Of a stretch of DNA of 64,000 bases, positions 10,708 through 22,222 are shown piece by piece. Source of the stretch: Bursaphelenchus xylophilus (taxonomy: Eukaryota > Nematoda > Chromadorea > Rhabditida > Aphelenchoididae); the NCBI GenBank assembly GCA_904066235.2, contig CAJFCV020000004.1, forward strand, positions 3,968,001 to 4,032,000. The letters run 5' to 3'. The notes below the pieces were generated by a model, which searched no databases, was not told where the DNA came from, and worked only from the letters and a program-made list of their open reading frames with translations. The position numbers were made by a program, and so were the translations under genes. How positions within the stretch are numbered: the first letter of the stretch is position 1; each line of letters opens with the position of its first letter.

Positions 10708-13700
10708 CTAAATGTCCTTGGGGTTGATGTAGAGGTAATACGTCCAGTACACAATGTTGAACATGATGAACGAGAAGGGGAACCAGAAACGGCAGTGGAG
10801 ATCGATCGTCTGGGCAACTTTGCGGTTCAACTCCATTCGTTGTTGTCTGAAATGAATGTTGTAGCTGTTTTTTATGGAATTAGGATGGTTACTTTCGATT
10901 TTTAACGGAATTTTGGGTATGTTTTTGAGGTAAATTTACAGGGTAAGTACGCTCAGATTTTGATGAAACTTGGCATAAATTTAAGTTAATTTTTTATAAG
11001 GTATACGCGAGAATTACAGCTCGCGCTTTGCAAAAATGATCGGGATTTTTAGATCAAAAAGTCAGCCAAAATTTGATACTTTTTGTCGAATTTCGTCATA
11101 AAAAATTTTATGCTGACTTCCACTGTAGAAAGTAATATTTCCACAAAAAATAATTTTTTTCTATGCGAAACTAGCAAAGATACAACTAAAAAAAGTTTTT
11201 TCTCTGACCGCTCTCCGCATTTCGCGTGCTCTCTCGAATATCATTGAATATCTCGGCTGCCCCTGCAAAGCGTGAGCTAAAACCTTCACAAATTGATATG
11301 CGAGAGAGTACGGAAAAGAGGAGAGACGCCAGAAGTTTTTTTTTTCAATTTCCATCTATACAGGGTGACCCAAAATAACGGAGACAAATTTTTGAAGGTC
11401 CCACCACGAAAACCGGGCGTTAGAGAAACATAAGCGACAGCGGGAAATATTCTATAACACCTTCTCTATAATCCACGAAAGTTTGGGGGAATCATCATGT
11501 CGCAGTAAAAAGTTGCAGCTTAACAAATATGCCTTGCGCCGTTTTTTTGGCCTTCAAGTTTGGTTCCCTTGTGTTGTGTAAAGCCTGGCATTACTACAGC
11601 CGCAGAAATGGCAAGATCTTTTGTTTTGTTAGACTACTATGTCCCTAAGAAAGCAGTTGCGTAGGGTTTTGGGCTACGGTTTTTATTTCTACGGTGGTAC
11701 CGATCTCAACATTGAAGATCGCCATTTTTCCCAAATTTTTTCCATAAAAAATTCAGTTTTTTTCGAATTAAGCTAAAACCGCTAGTACGTGTTCTATTCA
11801 TAAATACAATGATTCTGAAAAAATCTGTGATTGCTTGCTGGTTGCAACAGCTTTTCCTTAACAAGTTTATTGCCCAGAACTTCCTCGTGGCACGCGGCTT
11901 TGAGAAAGATGGGTTATCGATAACAGAATGACATGATAGATAAAAATGGCGCATTATGCTCCTGTACACTTATGAATACGACTCTTGAGCATCAGCCTAG
12001 GGCACTTTCGGTCTTTATGTGTCACCGACTCGACCGGTATTCCGCCTAAGGCAAAAATAAGGCAGAATTCTAGTGATTACCAAATAGCATTCCGTATCAG
12101 TTACAAAATCTTTCTCTTTTGCTTTTGTGGTGTTCCTTTAATCATGTTCTAGTAACTCATATTACATTTTGCCTTATCTAACATTTAAACTCCTTGTTGC
12201 GCTTACATTTTCAAAAAAGGCCGATTTTTGCACTTCAAGTGCCTGAAAATACTCGGCTGTAACTTTTGAACCATCGATAGTTAAGCTTAGTATGATAGCT
12301 CATTTTAAAGGTCTTATTATGATAATTAATAACTGTAAATCTCAAACTATCCCGAGTTTTCTTTTTTGAGTAAGGCAGCTTTCTTGTAAAAAGACCCCAC
12401 GGGCAGAAGGGTCCGAGTCAACCGGATATATTCATGTCGTTCAAGACAGAAGAGCGTCGTACAACAAAACTACCGGTAAATAAAACTACCCTAACGTGGT
12501 ACTGTAATATAAATAAGGAGTCACTCATGAATCTTAATAAGTCGCAGAAAAAACGGGAAATCTTTTGTCTCCGTTATTTTGGGTCACCCTGTAGTTTGAA
12601 CCCTAATTCCAACTTACAATTAGCCCACTTACCTTTGCGCTTTCTTGTAATTGATCTTGACCGCATCCTTGCCGAAGCCGGGCGTCGGGAAGGGCAACGG
12701 GAAGCCACTAATCGGGTCGTTGCTCCTGCGGAACATGCTCGACTTCTCATTGTTGTTGGCCTCGTTCGGGGATTCGTCGCCCATTCGTGTGAAGAAATTG
12801 GCGCCGACGCCGTTCCCGTTGCGTTCGGATTGAGGCAGTAGGCTCATGTGCATGTCCTGCTTTATCCGCATCTTCTGGTGCTGAAAATATTTTGTGATAA
12901 GTTTGGCTGAAATTTAGCTTACAATCTCAGAGGAATTTTGAGTTTTTATCGCCAAAAAATTCAAAAAAATAAAAAAAAAAATAAAATAAAATAAAATTTA
13001 TTTTTATTCGAAATTTTGTTGAACTCTTTGGAAGCCATTTTAAAAATCAAAAAAAGCAAAAAAAAATTTTTTGGTAATTTTTCTAATTTTTCAGCCATGA
13101 AAAAATAATATTGTAAAATACGACATGTTTACTTAGCTAGTTAATTTTTTTGCTTACATATTCCTCGGCCATTCGCTTCGCCTGTGCGGAGAGGCAATCC
13201 TTGACCGGCATTTTCTCATGGATCTTCCTTCTGGTGCAGTAATTTACAATTGTAAATTCGATGAGTGCCAGAAACACAAAGGCCATACAAGCGCCGCCAA
13301 ACACGTCGGAGGCTTTGACATAGCTGGCCTGAAATTTTTAGAGTTTTTTTAAATATTCTTTTCTAAAAGTATTTTTTTATCTCTCAAATATTTTTCCGAC
13401 AATTACTTCCATTTTTTCTCCATACCCTGAGGCAACCAAGTTCAATATTCACAAGTGCTAATATTTTTTTCTCGACGATTAAAAGTTTTTTCGCGACAAA
13501 AAAAGTTTCACACAGTGCTTTAAAGAAACATGGCCTCAGGGCAAATCGGAAATAAATTCGGACCGAACATCTCGAAGGTTCTACGAAAAAAAGTGAAATT
13601 GAATATCGGATAATAATGTTATTGACTTACTTGTGGGAGAGACATCCGCTCCGCCGAACTCTGCGTGGATAAGGTCAGGAGTCTAAAAGAGAATCGTTTT

Positions 13701-16700
13701 TGGAGGAAATCGGAGAGGATCACAGTTTTGAGGAGGTTTTTGAATATTTATGGAAAGTAAAAATATCTGGGAAACATATCTGGGTCAAGTAATAAGGGTC
13801 CCTAATCTATAGCTGCTATTTGTGATCCCAAGCCCTATGCAACGACAACAGAAACAATCGACAATACAACTAACTATGCCCTAGGCAACAACTTCATAAA
13901 CGAACTCACAATAGCATCGACCAAACAATAGACAGTAGAAATATGACAGTTTATTGAATACAATACAACCGGGAAAGAACAGACACAAAATAAAATACAA
14001 TAATAATTGGCGATTTCTCTTCCTTTTATACCAATTTGTCGGTCATTCCGTGGGAATATGCAAATTCGCACGCGAAGTCGTGACAAAGGTTCAATGGTGA
14101 AAACTTTGTCAAAAAGAATTACAAAAATATTTTTTTTTGTTTTCAGGGTAAAAGGGCCCTACTTCAAACGGCCGTAGCAACCTCAGTTTTCACTTTAAAA
14201 TCTTGTTATTTCATAGACAAAAATTAATGTCGCCTAAAAATACATGTTCCAAAAACGAAGTCTCTACGCCGCCTCCGCCGGAAGTTATAGCCTCCGATTT
14301 TCCTTCAGGCTGCTTGAAAATGCACTAAAACCAATCATCGTATTTTACCGTCCTATTCCAATCTCTTTTAGGTCTACTCTCAAGAAATATTTTTTCCCAA
14401 AAAACTTCTCTCAAACTGGCTTACGTAGTAATGGACAAAGAGACCCGTCCTGGCACGGCTTCCACATCCAGCCAGAACGAAATCCAAGAAATGACGACGA
14501 TCAAACTTTGCGGGACATAAGTCTGGATGATATGATGCATCAGGAGCCGGTCTACGATGAACTCTGCCGTCGCGCAGCTCCAGTTTCCCATGGCGTAACT
14601 GTCGTTGCGGACGGCCGGAATGATCGTCCGCAACTTCATGTCCGGCATTCGAATCTCTGGATTCGTCATCACTCCGTAGCTGCTCCATTCGATGATCAGA
14701 GATTCGGTGTCGTAGGGGTCTAAAAAGCTATATGTTTGGGGTCTGCATATATTTTATTATGATTTGTCACCTAAAGGATGACAAAAGAAATCGGAATTAA
14801 AATGGGAATTTTTTTGAAGTGTGACGCTCAAAATTTTTTTAAAATTTTTGCATAGACTAAAAATCAATGCCTGAAAATTTTAGCTTTCATTTTCCAGGGA
14901 AACCCAAGAATTTGAACGATTTTTGCTGCCGAGAGAGTAGGCGAAAAGTGGAGTGCGGTTAGAGAGGAAACACTTTTTGGCCGTATCTTTGCTAGCTTCG
15001 CATAGAAAAAATTGATTTTTTGTGAAAACATTATCCTATACGATAGAAATAAGTACGAAACTTTTCACGCAAAAATTCTCCAAAAAATTTCAACTTTGTG
15101 TCGATTTTCGGCCAAGAAATCTATGGTCGTTTCTGCAAGGCGCGAGCTAGGAGTCTCGCATATATCTTATGAAAAAATGATCTAAATTTGTGCCAAGTTT
15201 TATCAAAATCTGAGCTTGGAGTACTTCCACTTACACGACAATATCCGCAGCGCACATCCCTGACTGTCCAAGGGATATCGGGCAAGATGGAGCATACAAA
15301 TAACCGTCATTGATATTCTAAAAACCTTTTTATATCATAACAGCGAGAATATTTATGCTTTAAATCTCAAATGGAGCTCACCGAGCATCATAAAATACGG
15401 TGCCATTAGAATAAATCCAAACCAAAAAATTAGGAGAGGTGACATCATGAAATGAGGCTGTTCGAGCATTCGCAAAGTATAAATCTAAAAAAAAGATTAC
15501 ATTGACATGCATGAAAGTGCAATAAATACAACTGAGGATTAAGGAAACTGACCGGGATGCCATATTAATCCGTACAAGTTCTGGTCCTTGACCAGGATCC
15601 GATTACTGCCATTGTGAGCCAACCGATGGTCTATCCAGCGCAATTGCAAATAAACGTCGATATGAAAGTCCTGGAATTTGAAAAATTTTAAAGTTTCGGA
15701 AAGGTAAATAAATGTAAAATACGATACATTGTCCAGCTTTTTCAGCAATTTTTGGAACTGCCTAGAACAAGGTATAATTCCTAGCCGCCCTTGACTTTTT
15801 AGCTCTGTAAATCCACAGAGAGCAGCTAATAAATGTTTTTTGAAGAAATAGAGTCTTTATGACACCATAGCCATATGTATTTTACCATGTATTCGATCCA
15901 AACTTACCATAGTTTGAGCGCGGAATGAGGACATTCCTTCAATGTACATTTGAATTGTGACCCGTGTTGGTTTGCCTGCAAATAAATCGTTTACAAACAT
16001 GCATTGTTCATTTTTATGACAACATTTTTTCGTATTGCACATTTTTTAAAGCTCCAAATTTTTGTTCTTTGCGTGTTTCTGCAGTCTCAAGTCGCCTAAA
16101 ATAAATTCTTTTAGGCATTTTTTGAAATTTAATTGTTGGAATTGGAAACTGGAGATGATTTCTAATGCAAAGACAGCTCCGAATTCAGTCATTTTGATGA
16201 CTTATGCTCCTCTCCATGACGTGGAAATAATTTTTTTTTTATTCTACTCCGGAAATTGGCCTTGAGGGTGTGAAATAGAAGATCTCTGAGTCAATTATGC
16301 ATTTTTTAAACGTTCCCAAAAACGAATCGGATGACTTTTTGGTCTGAGGAAAATAGGGAAGTGTTGTTTGTTTATTCAAAATATGTCATAAGTGCGAACA
16401 AAGTGTGAAAGGCCAAAAAAAGTGTTTTGAAATGGCTAATCCAAATTTGAAAAAAGAGAAATTGTAACGGGATTTTTTTGCGATTTCTACAAAAATCACA
16501 TATTTTTTTTCAAAAACTTTAATTAAAAATTTTATTTAAATTTTTTTCCCAGATTTGATCAAAAAATAAAAAAAAAAAATCTAAACGATTTTTTTGACTA
16601 TTCCTTCAAAATTTACTTTAAAAATCTATAAAAAAAACAATTTCCGATTTTTCCAAGTTACCGTAAAAATAAAAAATTTGCAAAAATATCAAAATTTAAG

Positions 16701-17043
16701 TCATTTCAAAAAAAAATTGATGGTTTCAAACACCAAGGATAATCCGAGGATCTCAGAAAAGTGTACTTTTATTTTTTCGAAATGTCAAAAAAATCCGACG
16801 CCCCAAAATTTAATTTTTTTTGTAATTATGAAAATTTGTTACGATTTCTAGGCCCAACTTTCTTTCCAACTCACCTTGCCCAGCAGTGGGGACGGCGTGA
16901 TTATTGTAATACCGGTTTCTCCTCATAATCGTCGTCAGATCGACATGCCCTCCTCGTCCCGTATCTTCGGCCTCGGCCAACAGTAGCATCCGCATAAAAA
17001 CCAGCAGTAAGGGAGTACAGTAATGTGGACTCAGCTTGACCAT
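10708..17043 (-). CDS. Cys-loop ligand-gated anion channel subunit
   Basis: Ten exons (16875-17043, 15908-15975, 15553-15670, 15382-15484, 15235-15317, 14425-14719, 13631-13682, 13158-13328, 12633-12880, 10708-10846) keep phase throughout and give 481 residues. There is a signal peptide at residues 1 to about 24. The ligand-binding domain has the canonical Cys-loop, C160 to C174 with 13 residues between and the YPLDSQGC signature. M1 starts after YVPQSL, M2 is VSLSITTLLTLSTQSS, M3 follows SYVKASD, there is a cytoplasmic loop of about 115 residues, and M4 is near 456-476. The QSS...LP..SYVKA.D pattern places it with glycine/glutamate/acetylcholine-gated anion channels rather than GABA-A. The selectivity-filter motif reads P-G-R-V instead of the usual P-A-R-V. 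Only one loop-C cysteine (GNWSC) is present, so the second disulfide of GluCl/GlyR is missing. The ligand cannot be predicted. Several introns are inflated by transposons. Confidence 0.92.
10939..11302. repeat. Tc5-like miniature element, right end lost
   Basis: The element starts TTA-CAGGGTAAGTAC at 10936 and then matches the family interior (CTCAGATTTTGATGAAACTT, the GCGCTTTGCA block, and the CCGCTCTCC segment). The terminal CCAAGTGCGA is deleted. The right terminus is replaced near 11302-11340, shortly before the TA-flanked element at 11361. It lies in the last intron of the channel gene. Confidence 0.65.
11361..12591. mobile_element. 1.23-kb non-autonomous Tc1/mariner-type element
   Basis: Perfect 28-bp terminal inverted repeats begin CAGGGTGACCCAAAATA at 11361-11388 and are mirrored at 12564-12591. 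They are flanked by a TA dinucleotide on both sides (11359-11360 and 12592-12593), the target duplication of the Tc1/mariner superfamily. The interior of about 1.17 kb holds no intact transposase frame. The longest frame (minus, 11706-11969) has no recognisable DDE motif. It sits in the last intron of the channel gene and does not disturb either splice site. The identical ends suggest fairly recent mobilisation by a transposase made elsewhere. Confidence 0.85.
14816..15230. repeat. Tc5-like miniature element filling a channel intron
   Basis: The left part begins GAAGTGTGACGCTC at 14816 and the right end is GAGCTTGGAGTACTTCCAC near 15230, matching both ends of the family. The right end abuts the exon 5 donor of the channel gene (GT at 15234-15233). 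Read on the minus strand, the intron opens GTAAGTGGAAGTACTCC, so element and intron boundary nearly coincide. Confidence 0.65.
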
Positions 17044-17968
17044 TTTTGGGTGCAAGGATTAGGACTTTACACTCGGCGTCAAGTGTTTTTAAAAAGTCCA
17101 AAAAATCAGAAAAAACTAAAGCTCGTTCATCGAAAAGAGCCTCAGGGGCTGGGGAAAAAGTGGTGGAGGAAGAGTCAGGAGTACTTTGATTCAATTTGGA
17201 GATGCTGGAAAAATGGGGCTAGAAAGAAAACACGACGGAACGGGGAATTTGCATATTCAAATGTATAAAAAATCGAATGGTGATGATAAAAAAGTAATTT
17301 AATTTCGAAAAATTCAATTCATAGTAAATCTGTTTTTGAATTTTACATGTACGAGAGTTCGACTTATAAAAAAGTCAGCTGTAATTTTATATCATGGAAG
17401 TTACAGAAAATACGTGTACTTGCACAGAAATAAAGATTTGGCCATTTTAATTCTAGAATAAACAATAAAAAGATGTTTCAGAAATAATATTTTAACTAAT
17501 CAAACGTCGTATATTTAATATTAACACCGAAGAAAAAAAATCAAAAAATTTTTTTTTAAATAACTGAAAAATTGAAGTGTCTCGACAACGCCTGCAAAGC
17601 TTGAATTAAAATTTTCGGACCTTGAAACTGTATCTAGAAGGCGTGATTCAACGCCATTCAAATGATTGACGTGCATTTTAAGGTCCACCAAGAACGTAAT
17701 CACTATTTATCCACAAATAAAACCCTTCCATTCTCCTTTTTTGGCTCTTTTTTTTGTGGGATTCCCCTCGAAAATACGATGGGAAAATATAAAGATTACT
17801 TTGCAAACCAACGAATTAATGGGCAGTGGATATTTCGGAGGGGTAAATAAAATATATTTAAAAACTAGTCTGGTCTATTCGAAAGTTCATAAAAGCCAAT
17901 GGAAGACGGTAAACATCCGATTTGCCTATAAAATTGAGCGGAAATTACATGTTGAGGAAAACGGTTTA

Positions 17969-18397
17969 CAAGGGAAGGCTTCCAAGTGCGATGCTCAGAT
18001 TTTTTGTAAATTTTGCACATGCGTTTGGCATAGGCCATATATCAATTATTGAAAGTTTTGGCTTAAGATATTGAACAATCTTTGCGGCCGAGAGAGTACG
18101 CGAAATGCGGAGAGCGGTCATAGCGAAAAACGTTTTTTGGCCGTATACTTGCTAGTCCCGCACAGAAAACATTGATCTTTTGTGGAAACATTACCCTCTA
18201 CGGTCGAAATAGGTGCGAAATTTTCCATGCCGAAATTACGCAAAAAGGCTCAAATTTTTGCCGAATTTCGATCTAAAAAACTCGGCTGTTTCTGCAAAAC
18301 GCGAGATAGAATTCTTGCATATATCTTAAAAAAATTGTCTAAATTTGTGCCAAGTTTCATCAAAATCTGAGCGTCGCACTTGGAGTACTTCCCCTTG
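17969..18397. repeat. complete Tc5-like miniature element, TTA duplication
   Basis: The left end CAAGGGAAGGCTTCCAAGTG and the right end CACTTGGAGTACTTCCCCTTG are imperfect inverted repeats. TTA occurs on both flanks (17966-17968 and 18398-18400). The 429-bp length is close to the 449-bp copy at 58826. There is no coding capacity. Confidence 0.8.
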
Positions 18398-18594
18398 TTA
18401 ATAAATAAACAAAATTATCGAGGGAGACGTGTAGAATCAACCAATTTGTTGGAAATGGAGATTAATAGGGCATGTGGGATGGAATGAAGTTTTCAAAAAT
18501 TTATTTAAGCGGCCTGAATTTCAAGGTAAAATTTTAGGTGAAATGTAAAGAAGAAAATGCAAAATGCGAAATCTAATAATAATCTCTATACTAA

Positions 18595-19016
18595 CAGGGG
18601 AAGTACTCCAAGTGCGACGCTCAGATTTTCTTTAAATTTTGCACACACGTCGGGTATGGACTAAATATCAATTCCTGAAAGTTCTAGCTCGCGCTTTGCG
18701 GGCGCCGCCGAGATATCGATCGATTGTTGCCGCCGAGAGAGCACGCTAGACGTGGAGAGCGGCCAGAGAGAAAAATGCTGTTTGGTCATAACTTTGGAAG
18801 TTTCGTTCGGAAAAATTTGATTTTTTGTAGAAACATTATTCTTTACGGTACAAATAGGCATGAAACTTTTCGTGCCGAAATTCGGTAAAAAGTCCTAAAT
18901 TTTCGCCGACTTTCGATCTAAAAATCTCGGTTGTTTCTGTTAAGCGCAAGCTAGGATTCTCGCATAGATCTTAGAAAAAATTGTTCTAAATTTGTGCCAA
19001 GTTTCATCTAAATACA
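18595..19016. repeat. Tc5-like miniature element, right end missing
   Basis: The left terminus CAGGGGAAGTACTCCAAGTG at 18595 is preceded by C-TAA (18591-18594). The interior aligns with the other copies up to GCCAAGTTTCATC near 19010, after which similarity stops, so about 40 bp of the right end are lost. It lies only 197 bp from the preceding copy, in the opposite orientation (inner halves mirrored). Confidence 0.65.
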
Positions 19017-21629
19017 TACATTTCAAGTCCACGCACCGTATCCTAAAAATAAGTCACATCCAGTTTATCCACCCTCAATTTCCCCCCATTTTCGTCCTTT
19101 TAGAAAGCCCAAACAAATTCAAATCGTTTCATAAATTGTCACCCCGAGGACAAAGGAGTTCAAAGGAGTCCAACCAGTGGGGGATGCCATCCCAAAAAAG
19201 TGTCAAACACAGAAAAAGAATTTGCTTGGAAACAGAATTGTTAGTCATAAATTGGAACGTTGGGGAAACATCTAGATTTATTTGACAATAGGGGGATAAT
19301 GGGAGGGATGGGGGAGAAAAAAAGTTATGATTTGATACAAGTCATGGATTGATTTTTAAATGTCTTTAAAAATTATGATGCAAAAATCACAAAAATTACT
19401 CTAAAATACCGGACGATAAATCTAAAATTGTTTGACAAAAAATCATCGCTGTCTCCAAAAAAATTACTACCTGTATATCTCCAACGTATTTTACTCTAAA
19501 ACCCATAAAAAAAATTTTTTCAAGATTCCAAAAAAATCGGTCATCATGACAATTTTAACCGGCCAAAAGCAAAGGCTACGGTTCCTATTATCATTGTAAT
19601 TCTTTAGAAATGTAAATAAATACTTCAATTACAACGACCTATTCTACATAAAGCAGTTTTTCATTTTCTCAAGCTACCAACAAAAATCTTTTCAAAATGT
19701 AATTTTTACCCTTCGAAGGATGCATTTCCCAAAAATTCCCTATTAAAAATTTCGAGTCCCCCTTTCATTTGCACGGCACAATTTCCCGAGATAGTTCTAT
19801 GTCAGAATTTGCAATTTTTTCTCTTACTCCTGTTCACAGGCCCCGCCCCCTTATTACACGTCTTAATCGTAAATGCCCTTAAGCGTTTGACACAAAATTT
19901 GAAAAAAAACGGTTCCCAGATAAAAGAGGATTAAAGAAGCACATTTGTTTTATGATTGGAAGAAACATACGTCCATAAAGTTAGCAAGTTGGAGGATACG
20001 AATTCGGGGGATAAATGTGGTTGGAACGGGGAAATTTGTGGGGATTTAATTGGATACGTTGGTAGTTAGGCGATAATAAAGTAGGAAAAAGTAATTTTGA
20101 ATCATTCTGAGCCAATAAAAATTTACAATTGGAGAAAATTTCGATAGAGTCATGAAAAATGCCTAGCGTAAATTTTAGTGAACTTATATTATTATAAGAT
20201 AAAAAAATCCTAATTTTCTCTTGTAAGCGCCATTTTAGGCTAAAGATCGTAAAAATAGCTTATTTGTAAACTGTAGTTGACTTGTCCTGAGCAAATATAA
20301 TGCCGAAAAGACGATGACAAAGCCTGAAAACGACTTATAAAGATTCAGCGGACAAATTTATCCGACAAATATTTTCACAGACGTAAAAAACCGCTGACGA
20401 AGAATAGGATTATAATATAATACGCATAGAAAACTGCTGGGCTTCTTATTCCATCTTAAAGGCATCTAAAAAGGTGAGGATTCGTACCCCTCTACAAGAA
20501 CTTTAGGAACTCAAAAACACTATGATTTAATAGATCTAAATTCAGTTGTTCAACAATAAAATCAGGGTGATTTCAAGGCGTCAACCAGCCATAAGAAAGT
20601 AAAGTGCCCAATAAAAGTTATTATAAGACTCTTGTGTATCCCCCGAGGCAAGTGATCTAATCTTCTTGCAAATAAAACAGGGCTCCTGACAATCTTAACT
20701 TGTGGCTTCTCCGCAAGATTTTGAGAGCAAAGTATGCAAGAATGAGGAAAAAAGAGGTGTTAAAATGCTATGGTGAACACCGTGGAAAAAGTTTAGCTTT
20801 TAAAAATCTACAATTCGTCTGCAAAAGATACCGTTCAAGGCGCACGCTAACATTTTAGCAAATTATACATGGCCTAGCGATAAATTTGAGTGGCTGGCCT
20901 CGAGCAATTTTCCATGCCATTTTTTTGGCCTTTAGTATACAAGGGAAAAGGGTTTTCTTAATTGTTTCCCCTAACCTTTGCATTGCAACAAGCCGAAGAA
21001 CCCTCTATGATAATGCCCCTACCTTCAAACAAGCTACTACAACTCTTGTCAGAATCAAAATTCCTCAAAATTATAACGTTATCGTACCTTCTTACCTCCC
21101 CTAAAAATATCCAAAGATCGTAGTTCAAATTAAGTTCCTCTATCAAAACCGTAAGATAATTAGATTTACTTGCATATGATAACAAAGTTTGCGACACCTG
21201 TCGCTTTCTTTCCTTTGCGGAAAACGCTGAGAAAACTCCGAAATGACATGGCTGTATAAATAAATAAAGTTCGACTTTGTCCGCCGAAAATGGTGGGAAT
21301 GGGAATGTAATTCTTGCGGTACTCAAACAGAAAACTCGATTACAAGTATCAAAATGCATAACACAGAGGCCAAGAACGTGGGGGAGACATAGTATGTTGC
21401 ATAAACGTCATGACGGGTTCACAATTACAGTGGGAGTTTGCAAAGGCGGTATAAATTTTTTTGGGTGTGAAAAGGTATCGCTTTTTTCACATCTCAATTT
21501 GCAGCAGAGCTAGAAAAGTTCAGCATCGAAAAATGTAAATTCGCGCCGACCCAAACCCCGGTTAGTGTAACATAACAAATTTATACGTCAAAGAACACTT
21601 CCTTCTCGGATTTTGGGGCCAAAATCTCA

Positions 21630-22222
21630 CAAGGAAAGTACTTTTATGGGGGCTCCTACTTTTTGACGGGACATATCTCAAAAAATCAGAAAAAATGTGC
21701 TGATCAAGGATATAGAAATCTTAGTTGCCCATTTTAGGTTTTTAGGGGTGAAAACTCAATCGGAAGTTGACTTAAAGTCCTATATAAACCCCTTTTCGCT
21801 TAATTTGTCAACAGTTTACAATTTTTATTTTGGCTTAAAATGATGTTTATTGAGTTTTTAAGACGTAATAAATCAGTCATGGCACAAAAATTTATTTTTC
21901 CGACCTTCAACTTCAAAAAAAGTTGATTAAGCCCAAAAGGGAAATCGAACCCGTGCGGCATCCCCCCTCTTGATTCCCAGACTACGGCACGAACCACTCA
22001 GCCACACCGCTCTCTTCCGAAGGAAGAGACCGACTGCGCTTTTTATCGTTTCGAATGCCTGCGCCTTTTGTAGGGAAATTAAGCAAGTTTTTGGGCATTT
22101 TCACCCCTAAAAACCTAAAATGGGCAGCTAAGATTTCTATATCCTTGATCAGCACATTTTTTCTGATTTTTTGAGATATGTCCCGTCAAAAAGTAGGAGC
22201 CCCCATAAAAGTACTTTCCTTG
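21630..22222. mobile_element. 593-bp Tc5-like element with 125-bp inverted repeats
   Basis: Arms 21630-21754 and 22098-22222 are inverted copies that differ at about one position. Termini CAAGGAAAGTAC share their first bases with the other Tc5-like elements here. TCA flanks both sides (21627-21629 and 22223-22225), preceded by C and followed by G, so the empty target was CTCAG, a CTNAG site as used by Caenorhabditis Tc4/Tc5. The 343-bp core carries a tRNA-like sequence. No transposase frame is present. Confidence 0.85.
21931..22012 (-). other. tRNA-like sequence inside the inverted-repeat element
   Basis: The minus strand has a canonical internal Pol III box A (TGGCTGAGTGGTTCG, 22004-21990) and box B (GGGTTCGATTTCCC, 21952-21939) at tRNA-like spacing. 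The D stem GGC/GCC is intact, but the acceptor and anticodon stems do not pair well. I therefore read it as a tRNA-derived (SINE-like) relic, probably from a class II tRNA, and not a working tRNA gene. Confidence 0.55.

Noticed and set aside
11706..11969. Minus-strand frame inside the 1.23-kb element as a transposase
   Set aside because: No DDE/D motif or helix-turn-helix that I can recognise, and it is only 87 codons.
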